The notes under the pieces are model-generated. The model did not search any database. It saw only the letters and a list, made by a program, of their open reading frames with translations, and was not told the origin of the DNA. A DNA stretch of 64,000 nucleotides, taken from contig NZ_BJTG01000001.1 in NCBI RefSeq assembly GCF_013340205.1, forward strand, positions 248,001 through 312,000, given 5' to 3'. The position numbers and the translations under genes were made by a program. Of this stretch, positions 1-6,899 are shown one piece after another (positions within the stretch are counted from its first letter, which is position 1; every line of letters starts with the position of its first letter). Source of the DNA: Anaeromyxobacter diazotrophicus. Lineage in GTDB: Bacteria > Myxococcota > Myxococcia > Myxococcales > Anaeromyxobacteraceae.

Positions 1-1728
1 GCGCTGGCGGTCTTCGCGTTCCTCCTCGGGCTCCGCTACCTGACCTGGCGGTGGACGTCCTCCTTGAACCCGTCGGCGCTCGCGTTCGCGGTGATGATCG
101 CCGCGGCCGAGTCGCTCGCCTTCCTGGGCGACGTCCTGTTCTTCCTCTCGATCTGGCGCATCACGCCCGTCGCCTCCCCGCCGCCTCCCGCGACGCTCCG
201 CGAGATCGGCGCCTCGCCCGCGACGCCGGATCGCGAGCTCCGCGTCGACGTCTTCATCGCGACGTACGACGAGCCGGTCGAGCTGGTCGCGCTCTCGGTG
301 CGGGACGCGAAGCGCCTGCGCTATCCGCACCCCCTCACGCTCCGGATCCACGTGCTCGACGACGGGCGGCGGGGCGCCATGCGGGACATGGCCAGGGAGG
401 AGGGGGTGGGCTACCTCACCCGCCCCGACAACGCCGGCTACAAGGCGGGAAACCTCCGGAACGGCCTCCAGCACACCGACGGCGACCTCGTCGTCATCTG
501 CGACGCGGACACGCGCCCGCTCCCGGGGCTGCTGGAGGAGACGCTCGGCTACTTTCGCGATCCGCGCGTCGCCTGGGTGCAGACACCGCAGTGGTTCTAC
601 GACGTCAGCCCGGGGACGCCGCTGCCGGAGTGGCTGGCGAGCCGCCTGCGGCTCGGGCCGGCCGGCGGCGCGCTCGGGCGCGGCATCGAGCTCCTGCTCG
701 GGCCGATCACGGTCGGCGGGGACCCCCTCGGCAACGACGCCAGCACGTTCTACGGCGTGATCCAGGCGAGCCGGAACTGGTGCAACGCCGCGTTCTGCTG
801 CGGAGCCGGGAGCATCCACCGCCGCGAGGCCGTGATGGAGTCGGCCCTGAAGCAGTTCGCGCAGGAGGTGACCGCGGCGACGCGTCGCTTCGCCGACCGG
901 GTGCCGGATCGAGCGCTCCGGCGGCCGCTCGCCGCCGCCGTCGCCGGGGCGGCGGCGCGTCGCACGGAGCTCATGCCTTACCGCTTCCACGTCTCCGAGG
1001 ACATCTACACCAGCATCATCGTCCACGCGGATCCCCGGCGGCGCTGGCGCTCGGTTCACCACCCCCGCCCGCTCACGCGCATGCTCTCGCCGCAGGACCT
1101 GCTCGCCTGGACCATCCAGCGGTTCAAGTACGCGAGCGGCACGCTCGACATCGGGTGGCACGACAACCCGCTCAAGCGGCCGGGGCTCACCGCCTGGCAG
1201 AAGCTGATGTACCTCGCCACCATCTACTCCTACCTGTCGCCGCTCTGGCTCGTCCCGCTGCTGCTCGCGCCGGTCGTCTTCTTCTTCGCGGGCGTCACGC
1301 CGGTGGTCGCCTTCGACCCGGAGTTCTTCGCGCAGATCGTGCCCTTCCTGGTCGCCAAGCGGCTCGCCTTCATGGTCGGGACCTGGGGCTTCCGCACCTG
1401 GCGCGCGGAGCAGTACCACCTGGCCTCGGCCTGGCTCCACCTGAAGGCGCTGCTCCACGTCCTCGCGGGCAAGCCCCTCCGGTTCCCGGTGACCCCGAAG
1501 ACGCGCGCCGAGCGCCGCTTCCTGCGCCTCGTCGCGCCGCACGTGCTCCTGGTCGCGGCGATGGCGGCGGGGCTCGTGTACCGCGGCAGCCTCATCGCCT
1601 CCGGGCGCGCGCCGGCCGACACCACCGCGTACCTGGTGAACGTCTTCTGGAGCCTGTACGGCACCCTGTGCCTGCTGCCGATGATCGCGGCGGGACTCGG
1701 GCGCCGTCCCGGAGCCGCGCTCGCATGA
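1..1728 (+). CDS. Cellulose-synthase-like GT2 membrane glycosyltransferase (5' end cut by window)
   Basis: Processive family-2 glycosyltransferase of the inner membrane, expected to polymerise a sugar nucleotide and pass the chain through its own membrane channel. The frame is open from base 1, so the N-terminus lies outside the window; 575 residues are visible. Catalytic landmarks are present: VLDDG, the metal-binding CDADTRP, and an SEDIYTS segment where cellulose synthases have TED. The acceptor-site QxxRW motif is replaced by QRFKY. N-terminal and C-terminal hydrophobic helices flank the soluble domain. The chain ends after the last helices with no PilZ domain, so c-di-GMP control through PilZ is not expected. 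Its stop overlaps the next start (ATGA), indicating translational coupling to the DUF3131 gene. The fold assignment is firm; the polymer made is unknown, and the motif changes argue against assuming cellulose. Confidence 0.85.
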   Translation, partial: ALAVFAFLLGLRYLTWRWTSSLNPSALAFAVMIAAAESLAFLGDVLFFLSIWRITPVASPPPPATLREIGASPATPDRELRVDVFIATYDEPVELVALSVRDAKRLRYPHPLTLRIHVLDDGRRGAMRDMAREEGVGYLTRPDNAGYKAGNLRNGLQHTDGDLVVICDADTRPLPGLLEETLGYFRDPRVAWVQTPQWFYDVSPGTPLPEWLASRLRLGPAGGALGRGIELLLGPITVGGDPLGNDASTFYGVIQASRNWCNAAFCCGAGSIHRREAVMESALKQFAQEVTAATRRFADRVPDRALRRPLAAAVAGAAARRTELMPYRFHVSEDIYTSIIVHADPRRRWRSVHHPRPLTRMLSPQDLLAWTIQRFKYASGTLDIGWHDNPLKRPGLTAWQKLMYLATIYSYLSPLWLVPLLLAPVVFFFAGVTPVVAFDPEFFAQIVPFLVAKRLAFMVGTWGFRTWRAEQYHLASAWLHLKALLHVLAGKPLRFPVTPKTRAERRFLRLVAPHVLLVAAMAAGLVYRGSLIASGRAPADTTAYLVNVFWSLYGTLCLLPMIAAGLGRRPGAALA

Positions 1729-3074
1729 CGTTCCTCCGGGGACTGCTCGCCGCCCGCTCGCACCTCGCCGTCCTCGCCGGCATCGTCGCCGCGCTCGTCA
1801 CGATCCGGCTCGCGACACGCGTCGTCCGCCTCGGCACCCCGGCGCACTACCCGTCGGCCGCGGCCTGGGAGCGACAGTTTCCGCTCCGCCCGCCGCGGCC
1901 GCCGACGAGCGCCGAGCTCGCGCAGGCGCGCGAGGCGTGGAGCTACTTCACGCACAACACCGACGCGCGCACGGGGCTCACCTCGACGGTCGAAGGGTAC
2001 CCCTCCACCACGCTCTGGGACCTGGGCTCCCAGCTCCTGGCGACGCTGGCGGCGGAGGATCTGCGGCTCATCTCGCCCGAGGACTCGGCCCGGCGCCTGA
2101 GCTCGGCGCTCGTCAGCCTCTCGGCGCTCGAGCTCGTGGGAGGGCTCCTCCCGAACAAGGCGTATCACACGCAGACCCTCCAGATGGTGAGCTACGACAA
2201 CGTCCCCGTGAGCGGCGGCGTGGGATGGTCCGCGCTGGACCTCGGCCGCCTGGCGGTGGCGCTCACCGCGGTCGAGCACCGGCACGCCGAGCTCGCGTCG
2301 CGCGTCCGCCGGGCGGTCGCGCGGTGGGATCTGTCCGCCGCGAGCGACGGCACCGCGATGTTCGGCGCCGCGCGCCGCGCCGACGGCACCCTGGAGAAGC
2401 TCCAGGAGGGCCGCTTCGGCTACGAGCAATACGCGGCGAAGGGTCTCCTCGCCTTCGGCGTGCCCGTCGGGCTCGCGCTCGACTACGGCGCCCACGCCGT
2501 CTACGCGGACGTCGACGGTGACACCGTGGCCTCCGACGACCGCGTCCCGGAGGCGCACGGGGGGACCCCGGCCCCGGTGCTCTCCGAGCCCTGGGTGCTG
2601 GACGGCCTCGAGCACGGCCTGGACGCGCTCACCCTCCCGCACGCGCGCGCCGTCCTGGCGGCCCAGCAGCGCAGGTTCGCCGCCACGGGGAAGCTCACCG
2701 CGGTCTCCGAGGACCACCTCGATCGGCCGCCGTGGTTCGCGTACTCGGCGGTGCTCGGCGGCACCGCCCGCTGGACCGCGTTCTCGGCGGACGGGCGACC
2801 GCGGCCCGACGACCTCACGTTCTCCACCAAGGCGGCGATCGGCTGGTGGGCCCTCTTCGGCGGCGACTACCCCGATCGCCTGTACGCCGCCGCGGCGGAG
2901 CTGGTCGACCCCGGGCACGGGTTCTGGGCAGGCCGGTACGACGCGACCGGGGCGGTGAACCGCGTCCGCTCGCTCAACACGAACGCGGTCGTCCTGGAGG
3001 CGCTCGCCTACCGCGCCCGCGGCCCGGCCCTCGGCACCGCGCACGGCTTCGCCGCGGCGGAGGCGAGGCGCTGA
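1725..3074 (+). CDS. DUF3131-type protein, membrane-anchored
   Basis: 449-residue protein starting at an ATG that overlaps the synthase stop codon. One N-terminal hydrophobic helix (about residues 8-30) would anchor it in the inner membrane with the rest in the periplasm. The body carries the pattern I associate with DUF3131, a family often next to polysaccharide synthases: YPSTTLWDLGS near residue 90, LPNKAY, EGRFGYEQY, SEDHLDRPPWF and a C-terminal LNTNAVVLEAL. Conserved acidic residues in WDLGS and SED would suit a glycosidase-like helical toroid fold, but that is inference. It is paralogous to the N-terminal part of the next gene. A role in trimming or handling the nascent polymer is the simplest guess. 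Confidence 0.75.
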   Translation: MTFLRGLLAARSHLAVLAGIVAALVTIRLATRVVRLGTPAHYPSAAAWERQFPLRPPRPPTSAELAQAREAWSYFTHNTDARTGLTSTVEGYPSTTLWDLGSQLLATLAAEDLRLISPEDSARRLSSALVSLSALELVGGLLPNKAYHTQTLQMVSYDNVPVSGGVGWSALDLGRLAVALTAVEHRHAELASRVRRAVARWDLSAASDGTAMFGAARRADGTLEKLQEGRFGYEQYAAKGLLAFGVPVGLALDYGAHAVYADVDGDTVASDDRVPEAHGGTPAPVLSEPWVLDGLEHGLDALTLPHARAVLAAQQRRFAATGKLTAVSEDHLDRPPWFAYSAVLGGTARWTAFSADGRPRPDDLTFSTKAAIGWWALFGGDYPDRLYAAAAELVDPGHGFWAGRYDATGAVNRVRSLNTNAVVLEALAYRARGPALGTAHGFAAAEARR

Positions 3075-5072
3075 GTGACCACCCTGGCCGCGATCGCCCT
3101 GGCGCTCTCGGCGGCGTCCTCCGCGCCGGCGTCCTCCGACGCGGCGCCGCCGCCGCGGTGTGACCTGGCGGCCGGCCCTCCCACCCGCGCCCAGCGCGAC
3201 GCCGCCAGCCTCGCCTGGCGCTACTTCGAGCGGAACTACCAGCCGGGCACGGGCCTCGTGAGCTCGGTCGACGGGTATCCCGCCACCACGATGTGGGACC
3301 TCGGCTCGACGGTGTTCGCGACGCTCTCCGCGCGCGCGCTCGACCTCATCCAGCCGGAGGAGTTCGAGCGCCGGATCTCGACCCTGCTCCGGACGCTCGC
3401 CACGATGCCGCTGTTCGAGGACGAGCTGCCGAACAAGTCGTACGACGCGGCGAGCGGCGCGATGACCGACTACGCGAACCGGCCCGCGCCGCGCGGCCTC
3501 GGCTTCTCGGCGCTGGACGTGGCGCGGCTGGTGTCGTCCCTGCACGCGCTCACGTGCCTCCACCCCGAGCACCTGGCCGAGGTCGAGCGCGTCCTGAGGC
3601 GCTGGCGGACCTGCAACCTGGTCGGCGACGGCCAGCTGTACGGCGCGTCTCGCGACGCCAGCGGAGCGGTCGAGCACCACCAGGAGGGCCGGCTCGGCTA
3701 CGAGCAGTACGGGGCGCGGTCGCTGGCGCTGCTGGGGTTCTCCCTCGACGACATCCAGCGGTTCGACCACCTCGCGGTGGAGGAGCCCGTCGAGGGGATC
3801 CCCATCGCTCGCGACCGCCGCGATCCCGCCAGGTTCGGAGCCCGCACCCCGGTCCTCGTCGAGCCGTGGGCGCTCCACGCCATCGAGTTCGGCCTCGCGG
3901 GCGTGGGCGCGACGCAGCTGCGGCGGATCTACGACGTCCAGCGACGCAGGTGGGAGCTGACCGGCATCCCGACGGCGGTGAGCGAGGACCACGTCGACAC
4001 CGCGCCGTGGTTCGTCTACGACGCGATCGTCGAGGGCGGCGTCGCCTGGCGCACGATCACGCCGGAGGGCCAGGAGGTCCCCGCCCTGCGCAGCCTCTCG
4101 ACGAAGGGGGCCTTCCTCCTCGCGACGCTCTACCCGGACGACCCCTACTCGCGCGTCCTCCTCGACGCCATCGCGGACGCGCGCGACCCCGAGCGCGGGT
4201 GGTACGCGGGCGTCTACGAGCGCGGCGGGCTGAACCGCTCCCTGAACGCGAACACGAACGGCGTCATCCTCGAGGCGGTCCTCTACCAGCTGCTGGGACC
4301 GCTACACGGTACGTGCGCGTCCTGCGGCGTGCGCTGGCCGCCGGGGCTCGCCGCCGGGGACTCGTCGGGGCGATGCGTCTCCGCGGTGGGGCGCGCCGCG
4401 ACGGGGGCTCCGCCGGTCGCCAGCACGGTCGAGGGCGGCGGCCTCGTGACGAAGCACGAGCTGCAGCCCTCGTCGAGCCTCCACCTCGGCGGCTCGCTGT
4501 TCAGCTCTTACCGGCAGGTCGACGGGCCCGCCGCGGGCGCGGTCGCGCAGTGGACGCCGTTCTCGTACTTCTTCCTGCGGCTGGGCGGCGCGGTCACGCC
4601 GCTCTGGCAGGGGGGCGCCACCCGGGCGCTGTGGGGCTTCGGCTACGACGACTGGCACGACAACACCTTCTCGATCCAGGTGAACAACTGGGGGCCGATC
4701 CAGCCGTACGCGTCGGACGTCGGGCCTCGCGGCGCCCAGCTCGACCTCTCGTACAAGGTGCCGCGCCTCTGCGCGGGCCCGGTCTGCCTCTCCACCATGG
4801 CGTTCGCGACCGTCCCGTACGTGGGAGGTCCCTACGTGGGGGCGCGTGGCTACCTCAGGTTCTGGGAGCGGTGGTTCGTCTTCGGCGGCATGGGCTGGGT
4901 GATCCCGAACGTCTTTCCGGGACCTGCCGGCACGCCGCGCTGGCGCCCGATGTTCGGCGTCGGGGAGTGGGATTGGCGACCGGGGTCGATCTTCTTCCAG
5001 TACTACAACTGGGGACCCGACCGCTCGTGGCGCAACGGAGTCTTCAGCGTGGGGATGAACTGGTCCTACTGA
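3075..5072 (+). CDS. DUF3131-type domain fused to C-terminal outer-membrane beta-barrel-like domain
   Basis: 665 residues, GTG start directly after the previous stop. A signal peptide is visible (residues 1-24, Ala-rich hydrophobic core). Residues about 35-415 repeat the DUF3131 pattern of the upstream gene: YPATTMWDLGS, LPNKSY, EGRLGYEQY, SEDHVDTAPWF, LNANTNGVILEA. A Cys-containing linker (about 415-460) follows. The last 200 residues are rich in alternating aromatic and Gly residues (for example QYYNWGPDRS) and end in ...MNWSY with a terminal aromatic residue, as in outer-membrane barrels. The natural reading is a periplasmic domain tethered to an outer-membrane pore or anchor. Length and order set it apart from the upstream paralogue, which has no barrel. 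Confidence 0.7.
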   Translation: MTTLAAIALALSAASSAPASSDAAPPPRCDLAAGPPTRAQRDAASLAWRYFERNYQPGTGLVSSVDGYPATTMWDLGSTVFATLSARALDLIQPEEFERRISTLLRTLATMPLFEDELPNKSYDAASGAMTDYANRPAPRGLGFSALDVARLVSSLHALTCLHPEHLAEVERVLRRWRTCNLVGDGQLYGASRDASGAVEHHQEGRLGYEQYGARSLALLGFSLDDIQRFDHLAVEEPVEGIPIARDRRDPARFGARTPVLVEPWALHAIEFGLAGVGATQLRRIYDVQRRRWELTGIPTAVSEDHVDTAPWFVYDAIVEGGVAWRTITPEGQEVPALRSLSTKGAFLLATLYPDDPYSRVLLDAIADARDPERGWYAGVYERGGLNRSLNANTNGVILEAVLYQLLGPLHGTCASCGVRWPPGLAAGDSSGRCVSAVGRAATGAPPVASTVEGGGLVTKHELQPSSSLHLGGSLFSSYRQVDGPAAGAVAQWTPFSYFFLRLGGAVTPLWQGGATRALWGFGYDDWHDNTFSIQVNNWGPIQPYASDVGPRGAQLDLSYKVPRLCAGPVCLSTMAFATVPYVGGPYVGARGYLRFWERWFVFGGMGWVIPNVFPGPAGTPRWRPMFGVGEWDWRPGSIFFQYYNWGPDRSWRNGVFSVGMNWSY

Positions 5073-5082
5073 GGAGGTGGGC

Positions 5083-6069
5083 GTGGAGGCGAGAGAGCAC
5101 CAGGCCGCCGGGGCGCGCCGGCGAGGCGCGGGCGCGGCGCGGCGCGCGCGGGGCGCGACCGCCGCGCGCGCCGCCGCCCTGCTGGCGCTGATCGCCGGCG
5201 CCTGTGGCTGGGAGCCGCCCGGAAGCTCCAGCCCACCGGCGTCGAGCCTGGGCAGCACACCCGCCGCGCCGCCTGCGAGCGGCCCACCCGCGTCGCCGCC
5301 GCCGTCGAGCGACGGGGGCCCGCCCGCGACGAGCGACGGGCTCCAGCCCACCGGCTATCGGCTCGCGTGGCGCGAGGAGTTCGACGGCTCGGCCCTCGAC
5401 GGCTCGCGCTGGTCGGCGTCGTCCGACCCGCGGCGCGACGCGGTGAACACCCCCGACGCCGCCGCGGTGGCGAACGGCGCCCTCACCCTCACGACGTACA
5501 CCCAGGACGGCGTCCACCGGACGGGGTTCCTCTCGACGGAGGGGAAGTTCGACTTCACCTACGGCTACGTGGAGGCCAGGATCCGCCTCCACGGCGCGCC
5601 GGGCACGTGGTGCGCGTTCTGGCTCAATTCGCCGACCAACGGCACGCCGCTGAACGACCCGTCCGCCGCCGGCACGGAGATCGACCTGCTGGAGAACCGG
5701 GTCGTCGATCAGTACGGGAACGACGTCAGCGACATCGACGCCATGAACGTGAACTGGAACGGCTACGGCGTCGAGCACCAGGACCGCCAGCGGACCGTCC
5801 AGGGCTCACCGTCGCTGCAGGGCAACTGGCACGACTACGGGGTCCTGTGGACGCCCACGGGATATACGTTCTACCTGGACGGCAGTCCGATCTGGACGCC
5901 GGCCGCCGATGTCCCGGTCTCGCGCCGCAGCGAGACGCTGTACCTCACGTGCGAGGTCCACGACCACGACTGGGCCGGGAACATCCCGGCGGGTGGCTAC
6001 GGGACCCGTGACGCGAGCGCGAACCGGATGGAGGTGGACTGGGTGAGGGTGTGGCAGCCCGCGCCCTGA
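5083..6069 (+). CDS. Family 16 glycoside hydrolase, probable lipoprotein
   Basis: 328 residues. GTG at 5083 is chosen because GGAGG lies at 5073-5077, five bases upstream; an in-frame GTG at 5077 lies inside that site. The N-terminus is Arg/Ala-rich, followed by a hydrophobic run ending in LIAGAC, a plausible lipobox, then a Pro/Ser linker (about residues 45-85). The catalytic domain has the GH16 signature EIDLLEN around residues 198-204, with the two Glu as nucleophile and acid/base, preceded by EEFDGSALD and GYVEARIRL. GH16 enzymes cut beta-1,3 or mixed beta-1,3/1,4 glucans and some galactans. Placed directly after the synthase and DUF3131 genes, it probably edits or releases the polymer made here. 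Confidence 0.85.
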   Translation: MEAREHQAAGARRRGAGAARRARGATAARAAALLALIAGACGWEPPGSSSPPASSLGSTPAAPPASGPPASPPPSSDGGPPATSDGLQPTGYRLAWREEFDGSALDGSRWSASSDPRRDAVNTPDAAAVANGALTLTTYTQDGVHRTGFLSTEGKFDFTYGYVEARIRLHGAPGTWCAFWLNSPTNGTPLNDPSAAGTEIDLLENRVVDQYGNDVSDIDAMNVNWNGYGVEHQDRQRTVQGSPSLQGNWHDYGVLWTPTGYTFYLDGSPIWTPAADVPVSRRSETLYLTCEVHDHDWAGNIPAGGYGTRDASANRMEVDWVRVWQPAP

Positions 6070-6082
6070 AGCCGAGCGCTCC

Positions 6083-6703
6083 TCACAGCTCCAGGCCCAG
6101 GCGCCCGGCGACCCCGAACGTCGGGCCCCTGCCCGCGCGGTAGATGGTGGCGCCGACCGCGGGCGCGGGCGCCGGCACCGCGACCTCCTCCGCCGAGAGG
6201 TTCCACCGCGAGAAGCCCCAGACCCCGAGGACCCACCGCACCGAGCCGGCGAGGGGGAGCCGGACGGAGAGGCCCGGCCGGGCGCCCACGAAGCCGACCG
6301 TCATCCGCTCGCCGGAGCCGCCCACCGTGCCGTAGCGGTGGCCGCCCCACTCGGCCAGGAGCTCGAAGCGCAGCACGGAGACGTCGAAGGCGAGCCCGGC
6401 GAGCGGCGCCAGCGTCGAGACCTTCGTCCTCGGCGACGAGAAGGAGGTGTCGAACGAGAGGCCCACCTCGAGGAACGAGGCCTTCGCGATGACCGACGCT
6501 CCCGCGAGGCCGAAGTCGCCGCTGAGGCGGTCCTGCTCGGTGGGGGTCACGGAGGCCGTGCCGCCCGCGAGCTGGAGCGGATCCGTACGCTGGGCGCCGC
6601 CAAAGCCCTCCAGCGTCAGCGAGACCGGCCCGAGCGCGTCCGCCGCCGACGGGGCGGCGAGCAACGCCACGAGGAGCAGCGCAGGGTTCCCGGGGCGGAT
6701 CAC
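6083..6703 (-). CDS. Small outer-membrane beta-barrel-like protein, function unknown
   Basis: 206 residues, GTG start. Residues 1-23 form a clear signal peptide (LLLVALLAAPSAADA). The mature part consists of short alternating hydrophobic/polar strands and ends in GVAGRLGLEL, a pattern typical of eight-stranded outer-membrane barrels. It is convergent with the GH16 gene, with only 13 bases between stops. I recognise no family-specific motif. It could be an accessory pore or sensor for the glucan locus, or simply a resident barrel protein. Confidence 0.65.
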   Translation of the reverse strand: MIRPGNPALLLVALLAAPSAADALGPVSLTLEGFGGAQRTDPLQLAGGTASVTPTEQDRLSGDFGLAGASVIAKASFLEVGLSFDTSFSSPRTKVSTLAPLAGLAFDVSVLRFELLAEWGGHRYGTVGGSGERMTVGFVGARPGLSVRLPLAGSVRWVLGVWGFSRWNLSAEEVAVPAPAPAVGATIYRAGRGPTFGVAGRLGLEL

Positions 6704-6753
6704 GTCGTTGCCTTCGAGAACGTTTGCCAGTCCCCGCCCGGAAGCGTAGCGAC

Positions 6754-6890
6754 CTAGGAGGGTGCTCGTCCCGCGATGGGGCGCGAGAGCACCTGCGCCA
6801 CCCCTCCCAGCGCCAGGTTGCCGTAGTCGACGACGAGCACGCGCCGTGCGCGCGCACCGGCCCTGCGAGGGGTGACGTCACCGCGGGGCA
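6754..6890 (-). pseudogene. Possible response-regulator receiver remnant
   Basis: On the minus strand this interval reads RRVLVVDYGNLALGGVAQVL then stops at TAG (6754-6756). The first part resembles the first beta-strand and acidic pocket of receiver domains (normally VLVVDD), but the second acidic residue is Tyr and the frame ends about 30 residues in. It lies in the divergent gap between the barrel gene and the GH3 gene. It may be a decayed receiver fragment or chance. Nothing else coding is seen in 6704-6899. Confidence 0.25.
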
Positions 6891-6899
6891 AGGCACAAC

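Noticed and set aside
1-1728. Confident cellulose synthase (bcsA) label
   Set aside because: QxxRW and TED are altered, there is no PilZ domain and no bcsB/bcsC is visible.
1230-3992. Very long open frame on the minus strand over the synthase and DUF3131 genes
   Set aside because: It is antisense to genes with clear motifs, and its product is a low-complexity Arg/Gly/Val-rich string, as expected in very GC-rich DNA.
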